DNA from: Leptolyngbya sp. NIES-2104
GTDB taxonomy: Bacteria; Cyanobacteriota; Cyanobacteriia; Leptolyngbyales; Leptolyngbyaceae
DNA length: 64,000 nucleotides
Reading direction: 5' to 3'
NCBI RefSeq assembly: GCF_001485215.1
Contig: NZ_BBWW01000002.1
Coordinates: 221,564-285,563 of the forward strand
A program made the position numbers and the translations under genes. Below the pieces are notes generated by a model that worked only from the letters and a program-made list of their open reading frames with translations, had not been told where the DNA came from and searched no databases. Below, in pieces: positions 1-10,314 of the stretch. The stretch's first letter is position 1. Each line of letters opens with the position of its first letter.

Positions 1-25
1 GCTTCAAAAACAGACTGAGCCAACA

Positions 26-1774
26 ATGATGCAATCCAAGAATACTTCAGAGCAGTTGTATGCTCAAATTCTCAAGACCGAATATGTTTGGTCAGCAGAA
101 GCACTGAGCCGATATCTGAAGCCTAATCGAAGCTATGATTACATTCAGTACGAGCGCATCGATCGCCCGAATGCTCCCATCACTCAACGTCTACCGATGT
201 ACTTTGATGGTGCAATGATGACGCGCATCACGGGCGTTGCCAATAGCTTATCGCCTCAAAGCTCATTCGATAATACGTTCGATGCGATCGCAGCAGGATG
301 CCTCACCAGTACCCTAAGAAATCATGGACAAATTAGAGCTAACGTTGGAGACATTGTTGCGATCACTGGACAACCCGGACAATCACTTTGGGCAAGGATT
401 ACAGCAATTCAAACTCTGACTGTTCCATCCACTGGCATCAATTTTCAAGCGATTGAAACTCAATCTACTCAATCCAGTTTACGATCGTCACCCGATCGAA
501 TCGGATCGCTTGAGCCGCATCAAGTGTTTGTGTTTGGCTCAAATCGACAAGGGATTCATGGAGCAGGAGCCGCGAAGTTAGCAGGACAGTTTGGAGCAGA
601 GTATGGCAACCCTCAAGGTATTCAAGGACAGGCTTATGCGATCGTCACTAAAGATCTCAATTTAGGAGCGCGGTCAATTCCACTTCCTGAAATCGAAGCT
701 CAAATCAATCAGTTGATTAACTATGCGCGATCGCATCCAAATCAAGAATTTCTAGTCACCCGAATCGGCTGTGGACTTGGCGGCTATCGGGATAGCGAGA
801 TTGCTGCACTGTGGATCGCAAAGCCAATCCCCGAAAACGTGAGACTACCTCAGTCTTTTATCGAAGTCATTCAAACTGCGTCTAATCGAACAACAGAGGA
901 TTCAGTTAAGTTACCTCGATCGAATCCATTAGCAGATTTACCTGCGCTCAATGCTGCAACGGCTCGACAGATGCAGAAAGATATTGCGATGGCAGAAGTT
1001 GCAACTCAATTCATCGGAAAATCCGCCGCTCCAAGTCATACGCCCTCCAGTACTCGAAACTATGAGCTTGCTTGGGGCGGTCGTGCCAACACGGGCTGTT
1101 ATGCTCCAACGGATATCATCATGGTGAGTGGAAGCGGTCCTTGGCGCGGAGTTTCTGACGTATCGATTCAACAAATCTTTCAGACGCACTATCAGCCACT
1201 GTTGGATCAAGCGATCGCGGCTCAGGCTCAGTTCGTCATTGGCAATGCAGCAGGAACCGATCAACTCGTGCAGCAGTATTTACGATTGCAGGGTTATCAC
1301 TTAGAGTGGAATTCGATCAGCGCATCGAGTGGTTATCTTAAAGCAACTTCACCTGCTAACATTGCAACTCCGATCGCAGCAGAATTAGCTCAAGGTACTG
1401 ATACTTTAGTAAAAAATCGTACAAGTTATTGCCCCAGTCGAGGAGATCTTTTTCAGTGGTATCAGGCTTATCAGATGCGTGCTACAACTCACACCAATGA
1501 TCCGCAAAAACTTCAACAAGACTATGCAGGAATGGCATATGTTGAGGCGATTCGACTGCGACAGAAGACCGAGGGGCTGCAAATCAACCAATCTCCCCAA
1601 GCGACGATCCGCAATGCGAGAGGGCAAATCGTAGACCCATCACGCAATGAGTTCCGCAATCCAGCCGTAGTTCTGTCCTCCGAGGATTATCAACGAATGC
1701 AAAAGGCAATTCAGTACCTGCAACATCATCAAACGTCAATCAATCGTGCCGTAGGAGTCTCGCGATCGCCCTGA
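26..1774 (+). CDS. A1S_2505-like plus SLOG-like two-domain protein
   Basis: Protein of about 582 residues whose cellular role I do not know. Residues about 160-265 resemble the phage-associated A1S_2505-type domain (motifs VFVFGSNRQGIHGAGAAKLA and VTRIGCGLGGY), a macro/Rossmann-like fold found in phages and defence islands. Residues about 345-425 resemble a SLOG/YspA-like nucleotide-binding domain (VSGSGPWRGVSD, then FVIGNAAGTDQLVQQYL). Such folds bind nucleotides or nucleotide-derived signals, so a sensor or nucleotide-processing role is an inference. The N-terminal 150 residues are unassigned. ATG at 26 is followed by a second ATG at 29; only 25 bases lie upstream, so promoter and ribosome-binding site cannot be judged. 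It precedes a STAND remnant and the DUF499 ATPase on the same strand. Confidence 0.6.
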   Translation: MMQSKNTSEQLYAQILKTEYVWSAEALSRYLKPNRSYDYIQYERIDRPNAPITQRLPMYFDGAMMTRITGVANSLSPQSSFDNTFDAIAAGCLTSTLRNHGQIRANVGDIVAITGQPGQSLWARITAIQTLTVPSTGINFQAIETQSTQSSLRSSPDRIGSLEPHQVFVFGSNRQGIHGAGAAKLAGQFGAEYGNPQGIQGQAYAIVTKDLNLGARSIPLPEIEAQINQLINYARSHPNQEFLVTRIGCGLGGYRDSEIAALWIAKPIPENVRLPQSFIEVIQTASNRTTEDSVKLPRSNPLADLPALNAATARQMQKDIAMAEVATQFIGKSAAPSHTPSSTRNYELAWGGRANTGCYAPTDIIMVSGSGPWRGVSDVSIQQIFQTHYQPLLDQAIAAQAQFVIGNAAGTDQLVQQYLRLQGYHLEWNSISASSGYLKATSPANIATPIAAELAQGTDTLVKNRTSYCPSRGDLFQWYQAYQMRATTHTNDPQKLQQDYAGMAYVEAIRLRQKTEGLQINQSPQATIRNARGQIVDPSRNEFRNPAVVLSSEDYQRMQKAIQYLQHHQTSINRAVGVSRSP

Positions 1775-1787
1775 TCGAGCAGATCTA

Positions 1788-2083
1788 TTCAAAGGCGACT
1801 CACTACAGCAATCGCTTCACAATTCTGTCACTAATCTTGATCATCAACGTATCACTTTTGTTCTAGTTGGAGTGGCAATCCCTGCGAAACTCCTTCCTAA
1901 TACATCTGTTACAACGCCTTTTAATATTGGTCATTCTATTGCCTTAGAAGGTTTGTCAATTGAGCGTGCAGGAGTTTTGTCTGAAGGATTTTTAAGTTAT
2001 ATAAGCTTCCCCTATGTAATGTTAATGTTCAAGCAGTTTTTGACTGGATAGGAGGACAACCATTTCTGACGCAATCGAGGTGA
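1788..2083 (+). pseudogene. Remnant of an AAA-like STAND ATPase domain
   Basis: No intact gene lies between about 1775 and 2238, but the plus strand reads as a piece of the cyanobacterial AAA-like domain (AAA_35 type). Recognisable stretches are RITFVLVGVAIP, TPFNIGHSIALEGLS and, after a frameshift near 2010-2025, FDWIGGQPFLTQ. These correspond to the P-loop-distal part of proteins that usually carry WD40 or pentapeptide repeats. Both ends are missing. It is most simply a deletion remnant of an older STAND gene. Confidence 0.6.
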
Positions 2084-2238
2084 AGTTTATGAGAAGCTCT
2101 TTGAAATTTTTGCGATCGCTCTCTTCCCTAATTTTGCTGCTTAATCTCTAGACATACTGAGCCACTACTGTGGCAATTTTGACTAGAAGTGCCACAATAA
2201 AAGCGACTTGAGCGAATCTTGCCTTGGAGATACTGACT

Positions 2239-5200
2239 GTGCTGCCATCAATTTTTGAAACTTGTACCCCTAGAGACGAAATTCTCTCCGGCGAACTGTC
2301 GCTCGATTTGTTTGCTGCCAAGCTGAAATTAGTCGTCGATGGCAACGCACCCAGAGTCTATCAAGACCCAGAATCGTTTTTCGCCAACACCTTTCCGACG
2401 GAAGGACTGAAGACGCTGATTACAGAAGTATTTGGTCGCTTGGCAGGAACAGCGGTTGGCTCTCCCGTGATTCGGCTCGAAACCAGCTTCGGGGGTGGGA
2501 AAACTCATGACGAAATTGCACTTTGGCATATCGCTCGAAATGGTCGCAATATTCAAGGACTTAACCGTTTCAGCGAACGACTTGAACAAATTCCCGCGAC
2601 TCCGGTTCAGGTTGCCGCGATCGCCTGTCAAGATCTCGATCCCACCAACGGCGACTTTCATGCTGAAACTGGCATCACGACCTATACTCTCTGGGGCGAA
2701 ATCGCTTATCGCATCGGCGGTATTCAAGGCTACAGTCTGCTACGCGGATCAGACGAGAAGAAAGTAAGTCCAGGTACAGGAGTTTTACAGCAATTGATTC
2801 AAGATCGTCCGACGCTGATCGTCCTCGACGAGATTGCTCAATATTTGCGGAAATCGAAAGCGACGATCGTTGGCAATAGTGATCTTTCTAAACAGGTGGT
2901 TGCTTTTCTATTTGCGCTGATGGATCTAGCAGGCTCTTGTAGTAACCTGGTCTTCGTCTACTCATTGGCATCGTTTTCGGATACGTTTGCCGACGAGACA
3001 GCAGAACTTCAAGAAACGGTCAGAGCCTCAGCGCGACAAGAACGCATCCTTAGTCCGAGTACTGATGTCGAAATCTACAACATTGTCAAGCAGCGGTTGT
3101 TTAGTCGGGTCGATGAGAAAGCTGCTAAGAAAGCGGCTCAAGAATATCTCAACGCTTACCGATCGAGCCGCATCAATCTGCCCGATGGCTGCCAGGATGC
3201 CACGTATGCAAACACGATCGAGTCGAGCTATCCGATTCATCCAGAACTCTTCAACCTGCTAACCAAAAAGATCGCCTCGATCCCAAACTTCAATCGCACC
3301 CGTGGAGCCTTGAGACTGTTTGCGATCGCTACTCGCTACCTCTGGCGCGATTCAACGCACTGGATGCCGATGATTCACGCGCATCATTTACCGATCGGCG
3401 TTGATGAAGAAATGACCAACGAGCTAACCTCGCGACTCGAACGCCCGTTGATGCGATTGCCGATTCAGGCAGATATTTATAACTCCAGTGGTCGAGAGGC
3501 ACACGCGCAACTGCAAGACCAAGATTGGATCGCTGCCGGAAAGCCCCCGTTTTCGACCTGGATCGGGCGCACGATCTTTTTGCATTCGATCAATCAAGGA
3601 GTCGTCGCAGGCATTCGGCGCACAGAACTGAATTTATCGCTGCTGATTCCAAGTATTGAAGCTGGGTTTGTCGAAACCGCGCTGGATCGACTGAGCGCAG
3701 TGGCTTGGTATTTGGACAATGATCCAATCACTTCGATCGCTCGCTTCAAAGAAGAGCCATCAATTAACAAAATCATTGCGGAAGAGAAAGCACAAGTCGG
3801 ACGCAGTGAAGCGAAAGACGATTTGCGATCGCGGCGGGACACGATCTTTGCTAATCGCTACTTTACGCTGGTCGCTTCGCCGGAAAGTCCGAGCGATGTC
3901 GATGATGTGGCAGAGACGATCGCGCTGTGTGTGATTGACTTTAACGAAGCGATGGTGCAATCATCGAGCGATCCTGCTCCTCAGCTTGTCGAACAGATTT
4001 TCAGCAACACCGGGGATTCCGGGAAGTTTCGCCTCTTTCGCAATCGACTGTTGTTTTTGCTGGCAAATCAGCAGGAACTCGAACGAGCGATCGAGGTGGC
4101 ACGAGAACTCAGAGCGATTCGCAATATTCTGAAGTCTCAAAATCGCTTAGAAGATTTGTCCGAAAGCCAACAAAAGCAACTGAAAGAAAAAGAGGGCGCA
4201 TTAGATTTGAATGTGCGAGTTGCGCTGACGAATGCCTATCGGCACTTGTTCTATCCCGCAAATGATCCGATCAAAGCACCCAAAGGATTGATGCACTATC
4301 CGCTTCCAGCGCAGGATGCCAGCGATGTCAAAGGCAAGAACAATCAGCAAGAAGTGATTCTCAAAGCGCTGAAGGATTGCCAGAAGATTCGGGCTGATGA
4401 TGCCCAGCCCTATGCGGTGGGTTTTGTTTTGCAAAAGGTTTGGGCAACCGGACTGGATTCAATCAGTACTAAGGGATTGAAAGAAGCATTTGCCAAAGAT
4501 TTGGGGCTGAACCTCTTCTCAGATGCGGAGACTTCTAAACTCAGAACAACGATCGTGCAAGGTTTGACCTCAGGACAGTGGGATTTGAAAAGTGGCGAGC
4601 GCGTCTATATCAAAACGGATGCAGCTCCGCTCGTTCCGCCGGACATCATCGAATTCTCAGATCGAATGGTGCTGTATCGACGTGGCATTCTAGTTCCTCC
4701 GAAGCCCCGCGAAATCGAAATCAACGCGCAGGTCATGCCTAGTACTCAGCCGAGTAAACCCGTGCGAGTGCGATGGAAAGCGACGGGCGCACTTTCAGTC
4801 AGACTGTTTCAAGAAGGTGTCCTAATTGGAGGAAACTTCTTGCCTTCGGATGAATACGAAGGAAATATTACCCAAACGACCGTGTTTCGGATTGTGGCAG
4901 ACTACGGTGAAGGCGATACAGCCGCCGCAGAATCGAAGGCGCGAGTGCAGTCGTATTCGACCCTCCCAGGCGGATCTCCTTCTGCCCGCGATGATGGTGC
5001 AGCGGATCTCTTTGGCATCAAGCTAGAGTTGTTTGATCTCGTGGGCAGTTTGAACAGCGTGTTTAATGATTTACGCGATCGCGTTCACGATGACAAAATT
5101 AGCGCGATCGAGCGACTAGAACTGAGCGTGTGCGAGGTGATGGATTATCGTAAATTCACCACTGCTCTACCGTTATTGATGCGGTATCCGATCCGAGTCG

Positions 5201-5460
5201 ATCAATTCGTCACAATTCAGGGTGGCGACCAGTTTGTGCGATTAGAGTATCAGGGCAATATCAAAGGCTTTCAAAGCTATGCGAGTCCGACCAATACTCT
5301 ATTGAGTACACCAGAAGTGCGAGCCGATGTGTCGCTGAAAATTACGATCGAGTTCACCACTCCAGTTCAACCGGAAGGCGTGGAAATGAAAGCGATCGAG
5401 CAGGCGCTTGGGAGAAATCCAGTGAATCGACTCAATTTAACGGTCAAGGTAATATACTGA
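2239..5460 (+). CDS. DUF499 ATPase (COG1483), DNA-modification defence component
   Basis: Large cytoplasmic AAA+ family ATPase of the DUF499/COG1483 family. A Walker A-like GGGKTH near residue 80 follows the family hallmark LETSFGGGKTH. The Walker B segment is LIVLDEIAQYL near residue 197. DUF499 proteins travel with DUF1156 (COG1743) DNA methyltransferases in defence islands; the partner here is the methyltransferase at 13374. The substrate is unknown; DNA or protein remodelling is inferred. I prefer GTG at 2239, because GGAG at 2226-2229 sits 9 bases upstream and the protein then begins MLPSIFETCTPR, as in the family; TTG at 2224 is the alternative. The next gene starts 27 bases downstream, probably in the same operon. 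Confidence 0.85.
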   Translation: MLPSIFETCTPRDEILSGELSLDLFAAKLKLVVDGNAPRVYQDPESFFANTFPTEGLKTLITEVFGRLAGTAVGSPVIRLETSFGGGKTHDEIALWHIARNGRNIQGLNRFSERLEQIPATPVQVAAIACQDLDPTNGDFHAETGITTYTLWGEIAYRIGGIQGYSLLRGSDEKKVSPGTGVLQQLIQDRPTLIVLDEIAQYLRKSKATIVGNSDLSKQVVAFLFALMDLAGSCSNLVFVYSLASFSDTFADETAELQETVRASARQERILSPSTDVEIYNIVKQRLFSRVDEKAAKKAAQEYLNAYRSSRINLPDGCQDATYANTIESSYPIHPELFNLLTKKIASIPNFNRTRGALRLFAIATRYLWRDSTHWMPMIHAHHLPIGVDEEMTNELTSRLERPLMRLPIQADIYNSSGREAHAQLQDQDWIAAGKPPFSTWIGRTIFLHSINQGVVAGIRRTELNLSLLIPSIEAGFVETALDRLSAVAWYLDNDPITSIARFKEEPSINKIIAEEKAQVGRSEAKDDLRSRRDTIFANRYFTLVASPESPSDVDDVAETIALCVIDFNEAMVQSSSDPAPQLVEQIFSNTGDSGKFRLFRNRLLFLLANQQELERAIEVARELRAIRNILKSQNRLEDLSESQQKQLKEKEGALDLNVRVALTNAYRHLFYPANDPIKAPKGLMHYPLPAQDASDVKGKNNQQEVILKALKDCQKIRADDAQPYAVGFVLQKVWATGLDSISTKGLKEAFAKDLGLNLFSDAETSKLRTTIVQGLTSGQWDLKSGERVYIKTDAAPLVPPDIIEFSDRMVLYRRGILVPPKPREIEINAQVMPSTQPSKPVRVRWKATGALSVRLFQEGVLIGGNFLPSDEYEGNITQTTVFRIVADYGEGDTAAAESKARVQSYSTLPGGSPSARDDGAADLFGIKLELFDLVGSLNSVFNDLRDRVHDDKISAIERLELSVCEVMDYRKFTTALPLLMRYPIRVDQFVTIQGGDQFVRLEYQGNIKGFQSYASPTNTLLSTPEVRADVSLKITIEFTTPVQPEGVEMKAIEQALGRNPVNRLNLTVKVIY

Positions 5461-5486
5461 CAAAGCTGATCGCTCAGGAGCTTGAG

Positions 5487-5915
5487 ATGCAGGAATTTCA
5501 ACTCAAAGTCGTCCCGACTGATAACAACAACTTCGCGCTGGAGTTGTATCAGTGTGCGTACAAAAAGGCGGGTGAGAAGAAGCGATCGCCCTCGAAACGC
5601 ATCGGTCGATTGAAGGGGCAAGCATTGATTCAGGCAAGACAGGCAGTGTATGACTGTCTCAAGGCGAATCAGTATGATCCGAAAACGTTGAAGTGCGATC
5701 GACAAACGCCGTATGTACTCGACGAGGAATCGGGTGTGAATTTGGCTTTACTGTTTCAGACGTTGCAGCCGTTGTCGAAGCCAGAACGGATTGCGAATAT
5801 TGCGGCAGGAGTGCGATCGATGAGCAATGAAGAGTCGCACTACTGGTTTGCAAAGGTATCAAATGGTAAACGAAGTCAAGCGCTCAAAGCAATTCGAGTT
5901 TTGCTGGGAGATTAA
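5487..5915 (+). CDS. Small basic protein downstream of the DUF499 ATPase
   Basis: 142-residue soluble protein with a lysine/arginine-rich N-terminal half (KKAGEKKRSPSKRIGRLKG) and a helical C-terminal half. No motif I can assign to a named function. ATG at 5487 has a good AGGAG at 5475-5479 with 7-base spacing. It starts 26 bases after the DUF499 stop, so co-transcription and a role as an accessory subunit of that system are likely but inferred. No signal peptide or membrane segment is visible. Confidence 0.6.
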   Translation: MQEFQLKVVPTDNNNFALELYQCAYKKAGEKKRSPSKRIGRLKGQALIQARQAVYDCLKANQYDPKTLKCDRQTPYVLDEESGVNLALLFQTLQPLSKPERIANIAAGVRSMSNEESHYWFAKVSNGKRSQALKAIRVLLGD

Positions 5916-6050
5916 TTCCGTTGAATGATAAGCCGCTTTACAGGATGAGGATAAATTGGTTCAAGCGGGAATGTACACAACGTGAGGCATTCCCTGGCTC
6001 CGGTCAGGCGGGGATTAGCTAGATCCTGACTCATGCGCCTGCTTTCCCAG

Positions 6051-6073
6051 ATCATATCCTCTTGTGATATGAT
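6051..6073. other. Perfect 8-bp inverted repeat between convergent genes
   Basis: ATCATATC at 6051-6058 is mirrored by GATATGAT at 6066-6073 around a 7-base loop, in the 236-base gap between the convergent genes ending at 5915 and 6152. There is no T-tract, so an intrinsic terminator is uncertain; an operator or a small repeat is possible. I see nothing else in the gap. Confidence 0.35.
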
Positions 6074-6151
6074 GCGGCACACCTAGCCATTGCCCCTGGA
6101 GTTAAATGTAGTGTGCCCATCAATTCTGTAAGATCGCGAGGAATCGCTTAA

Positions 6152-6889
6152 TTACGATTGCGTGATCACGGTTGAGTACGACGCTAATTTTTTGCAGCAG
6201 TAAGCATTACCTAGCGCTAATGAATAAAGAATCAGAGCGTCGTACATGACCAGATAGAATGCTCGCTTGACCTGATAGTTCTTGCTGCCTAATGCGGCGG
6301 CGACTCCCTTGTGAACATAAACGTTTCTGATGCCATAAGCTAGTGCAAAGATGTGTTTCGCTTGTAGTTCTCTTGATTCCTGAACGTGTGAAAGTGCATC
6401 AGCAATTAATCTTTGGGTCCCGCCTTGAGTGTCTCTAACCAGGTACTGGATAAAAGGATAGACCTCTCTGCGCCATACCGAACGGTGTAGCACTTGATTG
6501 TTCAACAGTTGATTGAAATTTAATGTGATTGGATCAAATTCGAGCATTTGCATTGTACTGCTGCTGTAGAAATTGACGTTACTATTTCGATCCTCGTCTT
6601 TGGGAATAATGTCCGCAGCAGTCTTTACCAGATGCTCAAAAGCAAACCATAAATCAGATATTTTAAGCATCAGGATATAGCAAGCACGGGTATCTTCTTT
6701 CGTAATTGATAATGAGTCGGTAAATTCAATCTCCATTCCCCAGGAGAGCTTGAATCGCTTGTTGAAAGAATCAAACGAACTGAGAGTTCTATCTTGGCGA
6801 ATCAGAGGAATTAATTGTTTTGCATTTTCGCTGTAGCGCTCATAAAGACTTTCAAGAAGAATTTGACTCGCTTGGAAATGAACCTGCAT
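6152..6889 (-). CDS. HEPN-like protein with an R-N-x3-H motif
   Basis: 245-residue, mostly helical, soluble protein. Near residue 205 it contains RNVYVH within ALAYGIRNVYVHKG, which fits the R-N-x(3)-H ribonuclease motif of HEPN domains. HEPN proteins in defence islands commonly act as RNA-cleaving toxins or abortive-infection effectors; that role here is inferred from motif and location. It lies between the DUF499 pair and the ietAS remnant, on the ietAS strand but with a 217-base gap, so it probably has its own promoter. No adjacent MNT nucleotidyltransferase antitoxin is present. A non-catalytic HEPN domain is the alternative. Confidence 0.5.
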   Translation of the reverse strand: MQVHFQASQILLESLYERYSENAKQLIPLIRQDRTLSSFDSFNKRFKLSWGMEIEFTDSLSITKEDTRACYILMLKISDLWFAFEHLVKTAADIIPKDEDRNSNVNFYSSSTMQMLEFDPITLNFNQLLNNQVLHRSVWRREVYPFIQYLVRDTQGGTQRLIADALSHVQESRELQAKHIFALAYGIRNVYVHKGVAAALGSKNYQVKRAFYLVMYDALILYSLALGNAYCCKKLASYSTVITQS

Positions 6890-7106
6890 TATATATCCAT
6901 CCTGTTGATTATACTTAGATGCTGTGACAATTGAGACTCTAATATTGTTTCCTACTTGAGTTCCTTTTTGTCATTCATTTTTCGGTGATTGATAGCAGGA
7001 GTTTATGATTGTCAGCAATTTGTCGTAATGGATTGATTATGAAGTTGTCGCCTGCTATCTACAAAGACACGAAAGGAGCTAGGAGAACAAAGAAAACCGA
7101 ACTATT

Positions 7107-9200
7107 CTATTGCCGTATCCTAATTTGCTGACTGAGTTGATTAAGTCTTTGCTCGATCGCAGTACGAAGGCGATTGTAAAGCTTTACGCCTGGGTCTGAA
7201 TGCTCAACAGCAACAACTAACGCATAACGCTGTGAGGGAATGTCTTCTACTTTGACCCACTTTCGGTTACAAGTAACGACTAAATGCAGCGGTCCCTGAT
7301 CATACTTTGTTGCGACTGATGAGATGTCTATGCTTCCTCGTTGTAAAGTGCCCTTCTTACGAAGAGTTGAATTGGGCGACAAGTCAACTTCGCATCCATA
7401 ACCGAATTGTTTGCTAAGGATTTCCTTTGAGATTTCGGAATAGCTGTTCTTGTCACCTGCTTCTTTAGCCCTCTTCGCATTGATATAAGCATTCACGATG
7501 CTTGCTTGCTCAACGCCTTTGAATAGACTGAACTCCATTGTAATTCCAAGATAAGAATCGCCACGAGTCGGACGAGTTGGGGGATCGAAGGCTAGAGCGA
7601 TTGAGAGTCGTCGAACTCCTCTAGTTCTCAGGTACTCAGGTGGTAAGGCAGGAATTTCAAAGATCTCAAAACTGCCCACTGCAATGTCAAGGTGATCCTC
7701 TAGTAGGACAGCGTAATTATCTGCCGAGTACATTGCTCTTTGCAGATCTGCTTGTCCATAGCCATAGATTGAAAGCCGCCGATTAAGTTGTTCGGATTTC
7801 TGACTTTGAGACAACTTTAAACCAACCTGAAGAGCGGGTGGAATTTCAACTGGTAATTCAGCAGAGATGCTGACTAATGCACGAATAAGATTAGATGATG
7901 CCTCTGGATACTTAGTAAATAGTTGAGCTGCCAGATTTGACACACGAGGAGCCGCAAAACTGGTTCCGATCGCCATCTGAAACAGTGAAGATGAATAATT
8001 TTGAGAGAAGGTCACAATCGAAACACCTGATTCATTATCAGATGCCTTACGATCGCCATCCAGAACAATATCGCCGCCCCAATCGACTAACTCTGGTTTG
8101 ATCATGCCATCTACGCCAAACCCGACTCTAGTAAAAGGCGAAGGATATCCAGGGACTTTAGTAACTGTATTTCGTCGAGCGTCGTCTGGATAGGTCATAC
8201 TGCCGCGACCTAGAGACAGAGAACCCACCGTTAGTGCGATCTCAGAAGTAGCCGGATCAATAATTCGTGATTCCGGGTCAAATAGATAGTTGGGATAGTC
8301 TGTCCGAAGTCGCTCTCTTTCATCCCTGTGAGGGTAGCGATATGAGTTTCCTGCTGAGACGACGAACACAAGATTCTTATGTTGATATCGATAAGCTAGC
8401 TCGTCGAGTTTAGCCGCAATTCTAAACTGTTTGCTTCCGTCTCGATATATCTGTTCAGCATTGCCTAAAGAGAGATTGATAACTTTACAGTTAGGATATT
8501 GATTGATGAAGTATAAGATGGCTTGTTCTAATTGATTCTCTAACAGTAGGTCTTCATCAAATTCATTGCGCTCATTCATCACACGAGCTGAATAAATCCA
8601 GGCAGAGGAATCAAAAGATTTCTTGCGGATGCAGGCTTCAACATCTCCATAAGCCGCGATCGCTGCGACACCTGTTCCATGATTCGCCTCATCCTCTGCA
8701 CCTCCTTGAATGAATTGCCGCTTGGTATCAGGAAAGACTTCTGCTTCTCCAATGACAGGGGCAAGTAATGGATGACCGCGAGAAATACCTGTGTCAATTA
8801 ATAAAATCCCGCAGTAATAAGGAGGTGGAGAATTGACAGTGGGGATTTCTGAAAGGGAAGGATTGAATTCAGAGCGCATTGCAAATGCAACTCTAGGACG
8901 ACGATCGATTTCTTTAACGATTAATTCATTTAATAGCTGATTCAGAATGGTCTGATTAACTTTGATGCGGGCGATACAGAGATATTCTCCAATGTAGGAA
9001 TCAGTCAGATCAAATTTTGCAGTTTCGGTTGAACATGATCGTAGATCTTGGCGAATTTGATCGATGTACTTTCGCATTTCTTGTCGATCGCCCGTATGCC
9101 AAAGCTCCAAATCGAGTGCTGCAATTTCACCAGCTTGTAAGGGTTCTAATTCAAGTAATCGACCTAGACGATCTTGAGGCTCTAGTGGAACTAATTCTTC
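7107..9200 (-). pseudogene. ietS: IetS-like S8 subtilisin protease, C-terminal part of IS-split gene
   Basis: Encodes the catalytic part of a subtilisin-like (S8) serine protease of the IetS type. All three triad regions are visible: Asp in GILLIDTGISRGHP, His in NHGTGVAAIAAYGD and Ser in GTSFAAPRVSN. An IS630 element sits upstream of codon GAA (9198-9200). The gene has thus lost its first 133 codons, which lie at 10315-10713. Removing the element and one TA copy gives a continuous 830-codon reading frame, a normal length for the family. IetS works with the AAA+ ATPase IetA in plasmid maintenance and phage defence. The frame runs into the element as far as 9311, but those residues are element-derived and not a native start. 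Confidence 0.85.
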
Positions 9201-9202
9201 TA

Positions 9203-10314
9203 TAGCGTTCCGATTTGAGTTATGAACACGGGGACATTGGGAACACTGAAATGGACAATCACCATTTTCGTGTGCCATGCAGAGCGAACTCAAGAGCTTT
9301 ATCGACAGCAATCCTGACCCCCGTGAATTGAAACGCGCCCTGGCAGTACAAATGGTGCAACAAGGCTATGCCTACCGGGATATTCAAGCGGTGCTACAAG
9401 TCTCCATCGGGTTCGTCACCAAATGGAAACAGAACTATGAAGCCGAGGGGGTAAAAAGCCTACGACTGGCATATCAGGGACGCAAGAGTTATCTCAGTGA
9501 ATCGCAACGACAAACTGTGATTGAGTGGTTACAGCAAAAGCAGTATTGGCAATTGCTGGAGCTAGTGGAGTACGTGGATCAGCAGTATGGGGTGATCTTT
9601 GCCTCAAAACAAAGCTATTATGACCTGTTCCACGAGGCAGGCATCAGTTGGAAGAAAACTCAGAAATGTAACCCGAAGAAAGACCCAGACTTGGTTGAAA
9701 AAAAAACAGGAAATTACCGCTTGGCTCAAAGCGCATCAAGCGGAACTGGTCACGGGCAAGTTAGTGGTGTTCTTTGAAGATGAGTGTCATTTGCTGTGGG
9801 GCGATGTTACTGGGTACGTCTGGGGAAAGCGCAAAGACCGGATTGAAATTCCGGTTGTGAATCAACGCGACAAGCAGACCTACTATGGCGCACTCAACGT
9901 CGTGACCGGGAAATGTCTGGTTCAATCCTACAAAAAAGGGGATTCTGCCGCCACGATTGCCTTCTTGCAATATCTTTTGCAGCAATGCCCGGACGCTCGC
10001 ATTGCTGTGCTCTGGGATGGAGCGAGCTATCATCGCTCTGGGGAAGTCAAAGCCTTTCTTGAAGAAATCAATCACGGACTTGACCCTGACCAGTGGCGCA
10101 TCACTTGTCTGAGATTTGCTCCCAATGCACCTGAGCAGAACCCGATTGAAGATGTGTGGCTTCAGGCAAAACGCTTCATTCGCGAATACTATATGCTTTG
10201 CCGATCCTTCCCCATCGTCAAACGTCTGTTTGAGTTCGCAACTCAACATCAACGCTTTAGTTTTTCCAAATTGTCCCTGTATGGCTCTTTTTCATGAATC
10301 ATTTAGGATGGCTA
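9203..10314 (+). mobile_element. IS630-family insertion sequence inserted in ietS
   Basis: 1112-bp element flanked by TA duplications (9201-9202 and 10315-10316), the target choice of the IS630/Tc1 group. The ends are imperfect inverted repeats that both begin TAGC (TAGCGTTCCGATTTGAG at the left; TAGCCATCCTAAATGAT on the complement of the right end), with further similarity about 30-45 bases inside (GGGGACATTGGGAA against AGGGACAATTTGGAA). The whole interior is one transposase gene with a frameshift. The host ietS frame is exactly restored by excision, so the insertion looks recent. Confidence 0.9.
9277..10297 (+). CDS. IS630-family DDE transposase, frameshifted
   Basis: Two overlapping frames together make one transposase. 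The first (9277 to about 9706) has the N-terminal helix-turn-helix (YAYRDIQAVLQVSIGFVTKWKQ) and a winged-helix half. The second, to 10297, has the catalytic core with Asp in VVFFEDECHL, Asp in VLWDGASYHRS and Glu in NAPEQNPIEDVW. The frames meet at a run of nine A (9698-9706). A +1 ribosomal shift, or transcript slippage losing one A, would join them as EKKKQEITAW. Such A-runs control production in many IS630 elements, so this is probably regulation rather than damage. Confidence 0.85.

Noticed and set aside
9203-9311. Apparent N-terminus (MAHENGDCPF...) of the subtilase frame
   Set aside because: These codons are inside the IS630 left end; the native gene continues at 10315-10713.
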